Assembly (NCBI RefSeq): GCF_002843605.1
Contig: NZ_CP025263.1
Span: 576,501 to 640,500 of the forward strand
DNA from: Pseudomonas sp. S09G 359
GTDB lineage: Bacteria > Pseudomonadota > Gammaproteobacteria > Pseudomonadales > Pseudomonadaceae
Length of the DNA: 64,000 bases
Direction: 5' to 3'
Made by a program: the position numbers and the translations under genes. Positions 16,701 to 27,420 of this stretch are shown piece by piece (the first letter of the stretch is position 1; each line of letters starts with the position of its first letter). The notes below the pieces were generated by a model. It did not search any database. It had not been told where the DNA came from and worked only from the letters and a program-made list of their open reading frames with translations.

Positions 16701-17872
16701 GGCAACAGTTGCTCCCAGGCAGGTTGGCCGATAGCCGGCGTTGGCAGGGCGGGCAGGGGCTCGCTGGCACTTGGGCGGATGCCGTCGCGTTCCAGGCTGT
16801 TGATCACCCGGTCGGCGAAGTCCGGCGCCAGCGCCAGTTTGGTCGGCCAACCCACCAGCAGGCGGCCCTGTTCGGCGACAAAGGCGTTGTCGGGGCGGCT
16901 CAGCCCCGATTGAAACGGCTCGGCGCGGTCGACGCGCAGGGTCGCCCAGCGGGTCTGGCTCATGTCGATCCATGGCAGCAACTGCGCCAGCTCTTTCTGC
17001 GCAGTGGCGATCTGTTCTTCAGGCGTGCGCGCCACCCCGTCGGCCTCGGCGATGTCGCCGCCCATGTACCACACCCAGTTGCCATCGGCCGCCGGGTGGG
17101 TGGTCACGGTGATACGCGGCTTGGTGCCGCCGCCCAGGCAGTGGGCGTACAGCGGCTTCAAGCCAGGGCCCTTGGCGATGATCATGTGCAGCGGCCGGGT
17201 TTGCATGGCCGGCTGGCTCAGGCCCAGCGCGGCCAACAACTCGGCGGTGCCGCCGCCGGCACTCAGCACGATGCGCTGGGCGCGGATCTCGCGGCCATCG
17301 ACCTTCAGGCCCACCAGGCTGTCGCCTTCGAGCAGCGGTTCGATGTGCTGCCCGGCGAGCAGGCCATCCCCGGCCAGTTGCGCCAGGCGCTCGATCAGGC
17401 TGGGCACGTCGATGACCAATTCGGCCAGGCGGTAAACCTTGCCCTTGAAGCGCCGATCTTGCAGGGCCGGCGGCAGGTCGTCGCCCTTGACCTGGTCCAC
17501 GCGGCCGCGCACCGCCTTGCTGGCGAAGAAGCTGGTGAGGTTGCCGGCGATCGTGCCTGGCGACCACAGGTAGTGCGCCTCGGACAGCAACCGCACGCCG
17601 GACAGGTCCAGCTCACCGCTGCCGGCCAGGGCTTCGCGCCAGCGGCGCGGCATGTCGGCAATGGCTTCGGAGGCGCCGGTGAGGGCGCCGTGCAGGGCGT
17701 ATTTCGCACCGCCGTGAATAATCCCCTGGGACTTCACGCTTTGCCCGCCACCCAAGGTGGCGTTTTCCACCAGTACCGTGGAAAAGCCTTGGCGGCGCAG
17801 GCGCGCATTCAGCCAGAGGCCGGCAACCCCGGCGCCGACAATCAGGATGTCGGTGGAAATAACGGATGGCAT
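16697..17872 (-). CDS. FAD-dependent oxidoreductase (DAO family)
   Basis: A 391-residue flavoprotein beginning with a clear FAD-binding dinucleotide fold: DILIVGAGVAGLWLNARLRRQ (GxGxxG). The next motif, GGGQSVKSQGIIHGG, resembles the glycerol-3-phosphate dehydrogenase/D-amino-acid oxidase (DAO) family. Later segments (VLSAGGGTAELLAALG, then DRAEPFQSG) fit the substrate domain. It oxidises an unknown amine or hydroxy compound. It is the first gene of the minus-strand trio and is followed by the aldo/keto reductase with a 4-base overlap. Equivalent to PA4991 by order. Confidence 0.87.
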   Translation of the reverse strand: MPSVISTDILIVGAGVAGLWLNARLRRQGFSTVLVENATLGGGQSVKSQGIIHGGAKYALHGALTGASEAIADMPRRWREALAGSGELDLSGVRLLSEAHYLWSPGTIAGNLTSFFASKAVRGRVDQVKGDDLPPALQDRRFKGKVYRLAELVIDVPSLIERLAQLAGDGLLAGQHIEPLLEGDSLVGLKVDGREIRAQRIVLSAGGGTAELLAALGLSQPAMQTRPLHMIIAKGPGLKPLYAHCLGGGTKPRITVTTHPAADGNWVWYMGGDIAEADGVARTPEEQIATAQKELAQLLPWIDMSQTRWATLRVDRAEPFQSGLSRPDNAFVAEQGRLLVGWPTKLALAPDFADRVINSLERDGIRPSASEPLPALPTPAIGQPAWEQLLP

Positions 17873-17927
17873 CGGCGACCTCAGTGTTCAAGACAAGAGG
17901 CGCAGTATACAGGCTGTTGAGTAGCGG

Positions 17928-18263
17928 TCAGTGCCCGGCGGTTTTCGAGAACAGCTGGATGACCACCACGCCCAGCACAATCAGGCCCATGCCGAGCATC
18001 GCCGGCACATCCAGCTTCTGCCCGTAGATAAACAGCGCTGCGATGCTGACCATCACGATGCCCATCCCGGCCCACACGGCATACGCCACGCCCACCGGCA
18101 CGGTACGCACCACCAGGGTCAGCATCCAGAAGGCCACGCCGTAGCCGACGATCACCAGCAACAATGGGATCGGCGTGCTCCAGCCCTTGATGGCTTTCAT
18201 GGAAACGGTGGCGATCACTTCCGAGCAGATGGCAATGGCCAGGTAGCAGTAGGCGGCGTTCAT
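17928..18263 (-). CDS. small multidrug resistance (SMR) transporter
   Basis: A 111-residue protein with four transmembrane helices, the full length of an EmrE-type SMR exporter. The essential membrane-embedded Glu is at position 15 (AICSEVIATVSMKA), and the helix-4 region LIVLGVVVIQLFSK is present. The AYAVWAGMG segment is the family hallmark. SMR proteins work as dimers and exchange protons for cationic drugs or guanidinium. The ATG at 18263 has GGACTACCCC ahead with only a weak ribosome site; an upstream start at 18287 is possible. It is divergent from the LysR gene at 18365, which may regulate it. Confidence 0.92.
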   Translation of the reverse strand: MNAAYCYLAIAICSEVIATVSMKAIKGWSTPIPLLLVIVGYGVAFWMLTLVVRTVPVGVAYAVWAGMGIVMVSIAALFIYGQKLDVPAMLGMGLIVLGVVVIQLFSKTAGH

Positions 18264-18364
18264 GGGGTAGTCCTCGGTATGCAGCAATCTGATAAGGCCG
18301 GCATTCTAGAGGGTTGTCAGATGGGGTAAAGTCATTACCTATCCGAAATAGAGATGGGTTGGCC

Positions 18365-19249
18365 ATGCAGTGGAATCTGGAACAGATGCGCCTGTTTGTC
18401 GACGTCGCTGAGCAGCGTTCGTTTTCGGCGGTGGCGCGTGGGCAGCGCAAGGCGCAATCGGCAGTCAGCAATGGGATTGCGTTGCTGGAAGCGGACCTGG
18501 GCGTAAGCCTGTTCGAGCGTAGCAGCGGCCGTCAGCCAAGCCTGACCGAAGCCGGCGCTGTGCTGCTGGAGGAGGCACGCGAGGTGTTGCGCCAGTGTGA
18601 GCGCCTCAATGGGAGGGCGCTGTCATTGACCCGTGGTGAAGAAGCCTGCCTGCGCCTGGCTCAGGACGAGGCGATGTTGTTCCAGCCGGTGCTCGACAGC
18701 CTTGAGGCGTTGGCGGTGCACTACCCATTGCTCGAAGTGCAGTTGTCCAGCGCTGCCCAGGGCGATGTGGCGCGCAAGTTGGTGGAGCGCAAGGCCGACC
18801 TGGGCCTGTTGTTCTATCACGACCAGATCCCCGAGGCCCTAGAGCGACGCGTGGTGGGCAGTGTGGAAATGGTCACCGTGTGCGGTGTGAACCACCCGCT
18901 GGCCCAGGATAAATACGTGACCTGCCAGCGCCTGGCGCAATTTCGCCAGCTATTGATGTCGACCCAGACCAGTGTCTACCCCGGCAGCGAAGCCGCCAGC
19001 CCGCTGGTGTGGCGTGCCGACAGTTTCTACGTATTGGCCGAATGGATGATGAGTGGCCTCGGCTGGGCCTGGCTGCCCCGGCATATCGTGCAATACCCGA
19101 CCTATCAGCAAAAAATGGTGGAGCTGGACAGCGAATGGACGCCGCCGGCCCTGGTGGTGGAGCTGGTTTGGCGCCGCGACGAGCACCTCGGGCCTGCCGC
19201 GCGTTTCCTCGCCGAACGTTTTGCCGAGTGCCTGCAGGCGATCGATTGA
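18365..19249 (+). CDS. LysR-type transcriptional regulator
   Basis: A 294-residue regulator. The N-terminal winged helix-turn-helix spans about residues 1-60 (MRLFVDVAEQRSFSAVARGQ ... SAVSNGIALLEADLGVSLFER), and the rest is the periplasmic-binding-like effector domain. The divergent SMR gene 101 bases away is the obvious first candidate target, because LysR regulators commonly control the gene transcribed away from them. The effector is unknown. The gene precedes waaA by only 23 bases, as in P. aeruginosa (PA4989-PA4988). Confidence 0.93.
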   Translation: MQWNLEQMRLFVDVAEQRSFSAVARGQRKAQSAVSNGIALLEADLGVSLFERSSGRQPSLTEAGAVLLEEAREVLRQCERLNGRALSLTRGEEACLRLAQDEAMLFQPVLDSLEALAVHYPLLEVQLSSAAQGDVARKLVERKADLGLLFYHDQIPEALERRVVGSVEMVTVCGVNHPLAQDKYVTCQRLAQFRQLLMSTQTSVYPGSEAASPLVWRADSFYVLAEWMMSGLGWAWLPRHIVQYPTYQQKMVELDSEWTPPALVVELVWRRDEHLGPAARFLAERFAECLQAID

Positions 19250-19272
19250 AAAAGTGGATAAACTCCGCCGCC

Positions 19273-20544
19273 ATGAATAGAACTCTCTACAGCTGTCTGT
19301 TTTACCTGGCGCTGCCGTTGGTGGCTTTACGTCTGTGGCTGCGCGCGCGCAAGGCGCCGGCCTATGCCAGGCGCGTGGGCGAGCGCTTCTCCTATGGCTT
19401 GCCGCCGATGCAGCCGGGCGGGATCTGGGTGCATGCGGTGTCGGTGGGCGAAAGCATTGCCGCCGCGCCGATGATTCGTGGGCTGCTGGAACGTTATCCA
19501 CAACTGCCGATCACCGTCACCTGCATGACGCCCACCGGCTCCGAGCGGATCCAGGCGCTGTTCGCCAATGAGCCGCGCATCCAGCACTGCTATCTACCTT
19601 ACGATCTACCCTGCGCCGCCAAGCGCTTTCTTGATCGTGTGCAGCCCAGGCTCGCGGTGATCATGGAGACCGAGCTGTGGCCCAACCATATTCATGCCTG
19701 CGCCAAGCGCGGTATTCCGGTGGCCCTGGCCAACGCGCGGCTGTCGGCGCGCTCGGCGAAGGGGTATGCAAAATTTGCCAAGCTGACGGCGCCGATGCTG
19801 GCAGAAATGCGCCTGTTCGCCGTGCAAACCGAAACCGAAGCCCAGCGCTTCCTCAGCCTCGGCGCGCGGCCGGAAACCGTCGAGGTCACCGGCTCGATCA
19901 AGTTCGACCTGACCATCGACCCCGAGCTGCCAGCACGCGCCGCCGCCCTGCGTGAGCAGTGGGGCGCCACGGAGCGCCCGGTATGGATCGCCGCCAGCAC
20001 CCATGAAGGCGAAGATGAAGTGGTGCTCGCGGCCCATCGCCAATTGCTCGAAAGCTATCCCAACGCGCTGCTGATTCTGGTGCCGCGCCATCAAGAGCGC
20101 TTCGGCCCGATGTTCGAGCTGTGCGGGCAACAAGGCTTTGCCACGGTGCGCCGTTCCAGCGGCGAAGCGGTTACCGCGCAAACCTCGGTGCTGCTCGGCG
20201 ATACCATGGGCGAGCTGCTGTTTCTCTACGCCCTGGCCGACAGCGCGTTTGTCGGCGGCAGCCTGGTAGCCACCGGTGGGCACAACCCGCTGGAGCCGGC
20301 GGCGTTGGCCAAGCCGGTGCTGATGGGGCCCCACGTGTTCAACTTCCTGGAAATCACCGCGATGATGCGTGAAGCCGGGGCGTTGCGTGAGGTGGAGGAT
20401 GCAGAGGGGTTGGCCGAGGCGGTGCGGCAGCTGTTCGAGTTGCCTCGGGATGCCCAGAAGATGGCCGAGGCGGGGCTTAAAGTGATGCAGGCCAACCAGG
20501 GCGCGCTCAAGCGTTTGTTGGATGGGTTGGGCCGATTGATCTGA
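19273..20544 (+). CDS. waaA: 3-deoxy-D-manno-octulosonic acid (Kdo) transferase WaaA
   Basis: A 423-residue membrane-associated GT30 glycosyltransferase. The N-terminal hydrophobic helix (CLFYLALPLVALRLWL) anchors it to the inner membrane. Family motifs include WVHAVSVGE, TELWPNHI, LANARLSARSAKGY, TGSIKFD and GGHNPLEPAA. It adds Kdo residues from CMP-Kdo to lipid IVA, an essential step of LPS synthesis. The ATG at 19273 follows the LysR gene by 23 bases; much longer open frames (from 19009) lie within the LysR gene and are not coding. A variant REP hairpin follows. Confidence 0.96.
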   Translation: MNRTLYSCLFYLALPLVALRLWLRARKAPAYARRVGERFSYGLPPMQPGGIWVHAVSVGESIAAAPMIRGLLERYPQLPITVTCMTPTGSERIQALFANEPRIQHCYLPYDLPCAAKRFLDRVQPRLAVIMETELWPNHIHACAKRGIPVALANARLSARSAKGYAKFAKLTAPMLAEMRLFAVQTETEAQRFLSLGARPETVEVTGSIKFDLTIDPELPARAAALREQWGATERPVWIAASTHEGEDEVVLAAHRQLLESYPNALLILVPRHQERFGPMFELCGQQGFATVRRSSGEAVTAQTSVLLGDTMGELLFLYALADSAFVGGSLVATGGHNPLEPAALAKPVLMGPHVFNFLEITAMMREAGALREVEDAEGLAEAVRQLFELPRDAQKMAEAGLKVMQANQGALKRLLDGLGRLI

Positions 20545-20557
20545 TTCAACATAGATC

Positions 20558-20685
20558 CAAATGTGGGAGGGGCGGTGCGACGATTCGACTTGCCCCCGAT
20601 GGCGGTGTGTCAGTCAGCACATTTATTGACTGATCCACTGCTATCGGGGGCAAGTCGAATCGTCGCACCGCCCCTCCCACATTTG
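20558..20685. repeat. variant REP doublet with a symmetric 16-base insert in both arms
   Basis: Two 43-base arms are perfect inverted copies (20558-20600 and 20643-20685). Each carries the usual REP ends GTGGGAGGGG and TTGCCCCCGAT, but the core is interrupted by GCGGTGCGACGATTCGAC in place of the normal direct junction. The spacer has a further partial inverted repeat (TCAGTCA/TTGACTG). It lies between the convergent waaA and tolC genes and would fold into a very stable hairpin. Confidence 0.92.
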
Positions 20686-20698
20686 TTTGGTGGTGTGT

Positions 20699-22138
20699 TC
20701 AGTATCCCGGGCGGGCTTTTAACTGCTCAGCCGCAGCCTTGGCCAGGTCCGGCGGCAGGAAGTCTTTATCCGGGTTGTAGTCCGCCTTGAGGTAGCGCGC
20801 CAGGTCCTGCAGATCCCCCGGGTTCAACGTGCCCGCCGCCTGCTTCAAGCGCAGGTTGTCGAGGATGTAGTCGTAGCGGCTGTTGTTGTAGTTGCGCACC
20901 GACGAGTAGAGCTGGCGCTGTGAGTCCAGCACATCGACGATATTGCGCGTGCCCACCTGGTAACCGATTTCCGTGGCTTCCACCGCGCTCTGGTTGGAGA
21001 TGATCGACTGGCGGCGCGCCTGCACCTGTTCCACATCGGTGTTCACCGCGCGATGCAGGTTGCGGGTGTTCTCCACGACCTGGCGGCGCAGGCCTTCGCG
21101 TTGTTGTTCGGTCTGGCCCAGGCGCGAGTAGGACTCACGCACTTGCGAGCTGGTCAGGCCACCACTGTAGATCGGGATATTCAGTCGCAGGCCGATGGTG
21201 CGTTGCTCCACATCGCCGCGGTACGGCGTGCCGAAGGCATTCGGGTTGCTGAAGCCCAAGGCGTCGTTGTCACCTTTTTCATACTGCGCCACGGCGTCGA
21301 GGGTCGGCGCGTGCCCGGCCTTGCGCTGCTTCAGGGTTTCTTCGGCGGCGGTTACGGCGTAGTTGCTGGCGAGCAGGTTGAGGTTCTGGCGGCCGGCCGT
21401 CTCGACCCAGGCCTTGGCGTCGTTCGGCAGCGGTGGCAGCACCGGCAGCGTGTGGACAATGCCCTGGATCGAGTTGTATTGGCGGTTGGTCAGGGTGATC
21501 AGCGCTTCAAAGGCGTCATCCACCTGGCGCTGGGCCAGGATCCGGTTGGCCCGCGCGGTGTCGTAGCTGGCCTGGGATTGCAGCACGTCGGTCTTGTCCG
21601 ACAGGCCCACGTCGAAGCGCTCGTTGGACTGGTCCAACTGGCGCTTGAAGGCATTTTCTTCAGCCTTGGTGGAGGCCAGGTTGTCCTGGGCGCGCAGCAC
21701 GGCGAAGTAGCTTTCGGCGCTTTGCAGGATCAGGTTTTGTTCGGTGGCGGACAGTTGCAGCGCGGCCTGCTCATTGGTGGCCTCGGCCGCTTGCAGCTGG
21801 AACCAGCGGTCGGCGCGGAACAGCGGCTGGCTCAGGGTCGCGCGCCAGGAGTGCGCATCGCGGTTGGCGGTGGCGGCCGGCGTGTCGATCTGGGTGCGCA
21901 CGTTATTGATATCGGCGCCGCCCGACAGGTTCGGCAGCAAGCCGGCGCGGGCCTGGGGCACCACTTCTTTTTGCGCGCCATATTGGGCGCGGGCGGCGGC
22001 CAGGTCGGCGTTGTTGTCCACTGCTTCCTGGTAGACGCTGACCAAGTCGGTTTTGGCGGACAAGGGCGCTTCAGCTGCCCAGACCATTCCGTTGGTCGCA
22101 CAAGACACGGCGAGCGCCAGTGAGAGTTTGCGCAGCAT
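20699..22138 (-). CDS. TolC-family outer membrane channel
   Basis: A 479-residue protein starting with a signal peptide (MLRKLSLALAVSCATNGMVWA, cut near residue 22). The mature part is rich in coiled-coil heptads with the two-fold repeat of outer membrane efflux proteins: AVDNNADLAAARAQYG and, later, RIVDVLDSQ-like GTRNIVDVLDSQRQLY. It forms the trimeric channel for tripartite efflux pumps or type I secretion. By order and length it corresponds to PA4974 (OpmH). No inner-membrane pump or adaptor gene is beside it, so its partner is encoded elsewhere. It is divergent from the thiC leader. Confidence 0.9.
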   Translation of the reverse strand: MLRKLSLALAVSCATNGMVWAAEAPLSAKTDLVSVYQEAVDNNADLAAARAQYGAQKEVVPQARAGLLPNLSGGADINNVRTQIDTPAATANRDAHSWRATLSQPLFRADRWFQLQAAEATNEQAALQLSATEQNLILQSAESYFAVLRAQDNLASTKAEENAFKRQLDQSNERFDVGLSDKTDVLQSQASYDTARANRILAQRQVDDAFEALITLTNRQYNSIQGIVHTLPVLPPLPNDAKAWVETAGRQNLNLLASNYAVTAAEETLKQRKAGHAPTLDAVAQYEKGDNDALGFSNPNAFGTPYRGDVEQRTIGLRLNIPIYSGGLTSSQVRESYSRLGQTEQQREGLRRQVVENTRNLHRAVNTDVEQVQARRQSIISNQSAVEATEIGYQVGTRNIVDVLDSQRQLYSSVRNYNNSRYDYILDNLRLKQAAGTLNPGDLQDLARYLKADYNPDKDFLPPDLAKAAAEQLKARPGY

Positions 22139-22157
22139 GAGGCGATCCCTAGAGTGA

Positions 22158-22184
22158 ATATTACGGTGATAATTTATCGCCCAA
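22158..22184 (-). promoter_or_regulatory. possible promoter for the TolC-family gene
   Basis: Read on the minus strand, TTGGGC (22184-22179) is followed after 15 bases by TAATAT (22163-22158), about 20 bases ahead of the ATG at 22138. The spacer is shorter than the optimal 17, so this is a tentative call. Confidence 0.3.
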
Positions 22185-22299
22185 GGCTAAGGCTGGCCGT
22201 TCCTGGCGTCAAGCATTGTGGCGGTCATCGAGTGTAGTGGCGCTGACCCGGCGCAACAATCCCGCAATCGCGCCATTCATCACGCTGAATAAACCGCTA

Positions 22300-22330
22300 T
22301 TGGCAATTTGCCCACGCCATGGTCTAGACT
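22300..22330 (+). promoter_or_regulatory. sigma-70 promoter of the thiC transcript
   Basis: TTGGCA (22300-22305, 5 of 6 to TTGACA) is followed 17-19 bases later by TCTAGA/TAGACT (22323-22330). The predicted start of RNA falls only a few bases ahead of the TPP aptamer, which supports the call although the -10 is weak. Confidence 0.5.
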
Positions 22331-22337
22331 GGCCGCG

Positions 22338-22431
22338 TTCTTGTCGGGGTGCCTTGTTGGAAGGCTGAGATCGGTAAATACCGGATCCCGTTGAACCTGA
22401 TCAGGTTAGCGCCTGCGTAGGGAACAAGATT
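22338..22431 (+). promoter_or_regulatory. TPP riboswitch (THI element)
   Basis: The conserved aptamer parts are all present. The closing stem pairs TTCTTGTC (from 22339) with GGAACAAGA (22421-22429). The pyrimidine-sensing loop has CTGAGA (22365-22370), followed by the P3 hairpin ATCGGTAAATACCGGAT-like segment. The second arm contains ACCTGATCAGGTTAG...GCGTAGGGAA. It lies on the thiC side, 157 bases ahead of the start codon. Binding of thiamin pyrophosphate should lower expression of thiC and perhaps cytX. Confidence 0.96.
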
Positions 22432-24492
<2,061 letters not shown>

Positions 24493-24512
24493 CCCCAGAT
24501 TGCACTGGCCTC

Positions 24513-24570
24513 ATCGGGGGCAAGCCCCCTCCCACAGTATTCAAAATGTGGGAGGGGGCTTGCCCCCGAT
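24513..24570. repeat. REP doublet with perfect 24-base arms
   Basis: Two 24-base arms (24513-24536 and 24547-24570) are perfect inverted copies of the GGGGGCTTGCCCCC-type REP, with a 10-base loop. It lies between thiC and cytX, which might weaken but need not stop read-through. Confidence 0.95.
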
Positions 24571-24613
24571 AGCAATCACCCAAACAACAAAGTGCCCCTC
24601 AGAGATACCACCC

Positions 24614-25903
24614 TTGAACATTCAACCGAGTACCTACTCCCCCGACATCGCAGTGCCTGCTGACAAAAGAGTTTTTGGCGCCCGCGACCTGTTCTCCCTC
24701 TGGTTCTCCCTCGGCATCGGCCTGATGGTCCTGCAAACCGGCGCATTGCTGGCGCCGGGCCTGGGTCTCTCCGGCTCGTTACTGGCAATTTTCCTCGGCA
24801 CTCTGGTCGGCGTGCTGTTGCTGGCCGCCGTTGGCGTGATCGGCAGTGACACCGGCCTATCCGCCATGGCCGCGCTCAAGCTCAGCCTCGGTGCCAAAGG
24901 CGCCAGCCTGCCGGCGTTGCTGAACCTGCTGCAGTTGATCGGCTGGGGTTCGTTCGAAATCATCGTGATGCGCGATGCCGCCAGTCTGTTGGGCGCGCGG
25001 GCGTTCAGCGAGGGCAGCTTGCTGTCCAGCCCATTGCTATGGACCGTGTTTTTCGGCGGCCTGGCGACCCTACTGGCCGTGAGTGGCCCGCTGACGTTCG
25101 TGCGGCAAATCCTGCGCAAATGGGGGATCTGGCTGCTGCTTGCCACCTGCCTGTGGTTGACCTGGAACCTGTTCGCCAAAGCCGACCTCGGCGCCCTCTG
25201 GGCTCAGGCCGGTGATGGTTCGATGCCGTTTGCGGTGGGTTTTGACATTGCGATCGCCATGCCGCTGTCGTGGCTGCCGCTGATCGCTGACTACTCACGT
25301 TTCGGCAAGCGCGCGAAAAGCGTATTCGGCGGCACCGCTTTGGGCTTCTTCATTGGTAATTTCTGGCTGATGAGCCTGGGCGTGGCCTACACCCTGGCCT
25401 TTGCGCCGAGCGGTGAAGTGAATGCGCTGTTGCTGGCGCTGGCCGGGGCGGGCCTGGGGATTCCGCTGCTGCTGATCCTGTTGGACGAATCGGAAAATGC
25501 CTTTGCCGATATTCACTCGGCGGCGGTGTCCAGCGGGATTCTGTTGCGCGTGAAGGTTGAGCACCTGGCGTTGGCGATTGGTGTGCTCTGCACCCTGATC
25601 GCGTGCTTTGCGCCATTGGCCCAGTACCAGAACTTCCTGTTGCTGATCGGCTCGGTGTTCGCGCCGCTGTTCGGGGTGGTGCTGGTGGATCACTTCATCC
25701 TGCGCCGCCGTGGCCGCGGCACAGTCGCCAGCCTGCGGTGGCCGGCGCTGCTGGCCTGGCTGGGTGGCATCGGCACTTACCACCTGCTGGCCAACCTCTA
25801 CCCGGATATCGGCGCGACCCTGCCGGCACTGGTGCTGGCAGGGCTGTTGCAGTTCATCCTGGGCCGGGCCTTCAGTGGCGCACGGGCACCAGCTCAGGCT
25901 TGA
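24614..25903 (+). CDS. cytX: putative hydroxymethylpyrimidine transporter CytX
   Basis: A 429-residue membrane protein with about 12 hydrophobic segments, of the nucleobase:cation symporter-1 (cytosine permease) family. Family-like segments include FSLWFSLGIGLMVLQTG, QLIGWGSFEIIV and PLIADYSRFGKRAKS. Placement directly after riboswitch-controlled thiC fits the CytX subfamily, thought to import the thiamin pyrimidine HMP. The start is a TTG at 24614; no in-frame ATG or GTG occurs early enough to include the first helix, and the ribosome site is weak. The 3' end overlaps the minus-strand lipoprotein gene by 32 bases. The substrate is inferred from context and family. Confidence 0.82.
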   Translation: MNIQPSTYSPDIAVPADKRVFGARDLFSLWFSLGIGLMVLQTGALLAPGLGLSGSLLAIFLGTLVGVLLLAAVGVIGSDTGLSAMAALKLSLGAKGASLPALLNLLQLIGWGSFEIIVMRDAASLLGARAFSEGSLLSSPLLWTVFFGGLATLLAVSGPLTFVRQILRKWGIWLLLATCLWLTWNLFAKADLGALWAQAGDGSMPFAVGFDIAIAMPLSWLPLIADYSRFGKRAKSVFGGTALGFFIGNFWLMSLGVAYTLAFAPSGEVNALLLALAGAGLGIPLLLILLDESENAFADIHSAAVSSGILLRVKVEHLALAIGVLCTLIACFAPLAQYQNFLLLIGSVFAPLFGVVLVDHFILRRRGRGTVASLRWPALLAWLGGIGTYHLLANLYPDIGATLPALVLAGLLQFILGRAFSGARAPAQA

Positions 25904-26609
25904 GGATGCCGTCCAGGCGCGTGTAGGGAATCTGCAACTCGACGTGGCCCAAGGCATACGGCGCGATGGTGGTGGTGGGGTACTTGAGCACCACGCCACC
26001 GTAGGTCAGCGCCACGTTCGGGGTTTTCTGGAAGGGGTATTTCTTCACGAACTCGGGCTCCAGGCTCAAGCGCGTGCTGATCAGCCAACTGTTGTGCGCC
26101 ACTTGGGCGGCTTTCCAGAAGGCCTCTTCCTTGCCGGGCAACAGCATGTCGGTCAGCGACAGGGCCTTTTGCTGCTGGCGCGAATAGTTGATGAACGCGC
26201 GGCCCGGCTCGCCGTGGGTGGCGCCCTGGTCCAGGTAGCTGGACAGTTCGACGATCACCAAGCCGTCATGCTGCTCGCGTACCTTGGCCTGTAAATACAT
26301 GCTGTTGTTCGGCGCGGCGGTTTGCAGGAATTGCTCGCGATAGCTCGCAAGGCTGGTCGGCAGCGGGTTGGCGCCGGTCATTTCCAGCAGGCGCTGTTCG
26401 ATCAGCGCGTCCAGCTTGGGTTCCTTGGCGAAATGCACGGTGTCGATATTCACCAGCGCGCAATCGGCGCTGGCGCAGCCCGGCCGGGTTTGTTCGGTGG
26501 TGTCGCGAGTGGCTTCCAGCGGGGTGCGCCAGCTCGGTTGGAACAGGCTTTGGCAGGCGCCGAGGGTCAGGGCAATGCAGGCCACAGAGGCGATTTTTAA
26601 AAGCGACAT
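25872..26609 (-). CDS. RsiV-family (DUF3298) lipoprotein
   Basis: A 245-residue secreted lipoprotein. The signal peptide ends in a lipobox (ALTLGAC) with the acylated Cys at residue 19. The mature domain fits DUF3298/DUF4163 proteins related to RsiV of Bacillus: ALVNIDTVHFAKEPKLDALIE, then GEPGRAFINYSRQQQKALSLTDML, and a final VALTYGGVVLKYPTTTIAPYALG. In Bacillus RsiV binds lysozyme, but for the Pseudomonas lipoprotein no function is known; no sigma factor gene lies beside it. Its end overlaps cytX by 32 bases (tail to tail). Confidence 0.82.
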   Translation of the reverse strand: MSLLKIASVACIALTLGACQSLFQPSWRTPLEATRDTTEQTRPGCASADCALVNIDTVHFAKEPKLDALIEQRLLEMTGANPLPTSLASYREQFLQTAAPNNSMYLQAKVREQHDGLVIVELSSYLDQGATHGEPGRAFINYSRQQQKALSLTDMLLPGKEEAFWKAAQVAHNSWLISTRLSLEPEFVKKYPFQKTPNVALTYGGVVLKYPTTTIAPYALGHVELQIPYTRLDGILKPELVPVRH

Positions 26610-26653
26610 GGATGTCCTTCGTCTATCGATAAGAGCGCGATTTGTGCAGCTTC

Positions 26654-26672
26654 GACTGCCAGCAAGGCAGTC
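26654..26672. repeat. 7-bp inverted repeat in the gap before nudF
   Basis: GACTGCC-AGCAA-GGCAGTC forms a perfect stem in the 193-base divergent gap between the RsiV-like gene and nudF. No T run follows on either strand, so it could be an operator or chance. Confidence 0.35.
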
Positions 26673-26802
26673 AGTTCGCCACTAAGCTGATTAGAGTGTG
26701 TTTGGCGCCCGCCGTCTATCCCGGCAACCGGAAAGGGGCTGCACCAACGGCGGTGAGCGCGTTAGGATGGCGCCCATTGCTCAGGCTTAACGAGGAAGGG
26801 AT

Positions 26803-27420
26803 ATGACGGATTTTGCGAAATCGACGCCGAGCAAGATCGAAATTGTTCAGCGCGACAATGCGTACAAGGGCTTCTACAAGCTTGATCGCGTGCAACTGCG
26901 CCACGAAAAATTCGACGGTGACATGAGCCGGGTGATCAACCGCGAAGTCTTCGTGCGCCACGATGCCGTGTGCGTGCTGCCCTACGACCCGCAACGCGAT
27001 GAAGTGGTGCTGATCGAGCAGTTCCGCGTGGGCGCCATGGGCCGCACCGACAACCCGTGGCTGATCGAGATGGTCGCCGGCCTGATCGACAAGGATGAAG
27101 AGCCGGAGGAGGTTGCACACCGCGAAGCCGAGGAGGAAGCTGGGCTGACATTCTCCGCGTTGTGGCCGATCACCAAATATTTCCCGTCGCCCGGCGGCAG
27201 TACCGAATATGTGCACTTGTACCTGGGCCGTTGCGACAGCTCGGGCGCGGGGGGCGTCCATGGACTGGAAGAAGAGGCAGAAGATATACGCGTCAGCACC
27301 TGGGCCTTCGAAGACGCCCTGCAAGCGGTGCGTGACGGCAAAATTTCCAACGCAGCCAGCATTATCGCCCTGCAATGGCTTGCGCTTAATCGCGCGGAAG
27401 TGAGGGGGTTATGGCAGTAA
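26803..27420 (+). CDS. nudF: ADP-ribose diphosphatase (Nudix)
   Basis: A 205-residue Nudix hydrolase. The Nudix box spans about residues 92-114 (G-x5-E-x7-REAEEEAGL) and carries the catalytic Glu residues. The EQFRVGAMG element before the box and the PSPGGSTEYVHLYLG segment after it are typical of NudF/ADP-ribose pyrophosphatases, which split ADP-ribose to AMP and ribose 5-phosphate. The ATG has GAGGAAGG 5-12 bases ahead. The gene overlaps the DUF1249 gene by 10 bases, as in many gammaproteobacteria. Confidence 0.93.
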   Translation: MTDFAKSTPSKIEIVQRDNAYKGFYKLDRVQLRHEKFDGDMSRVINREVFVRHDAVCVLPYDPQRDEVVLIEQFRVGAMGRTDNPWLIEMVAGLIDKDEEPEEVAHREAEEEAGLTFSALWPITKYFPSPGGSTEYVHLYLGRCDSSGAGGVHGLEEEAEDIRVSTWAFEDALQAVRDGKISNAASIIALQWLALNRAEVRGLWQ

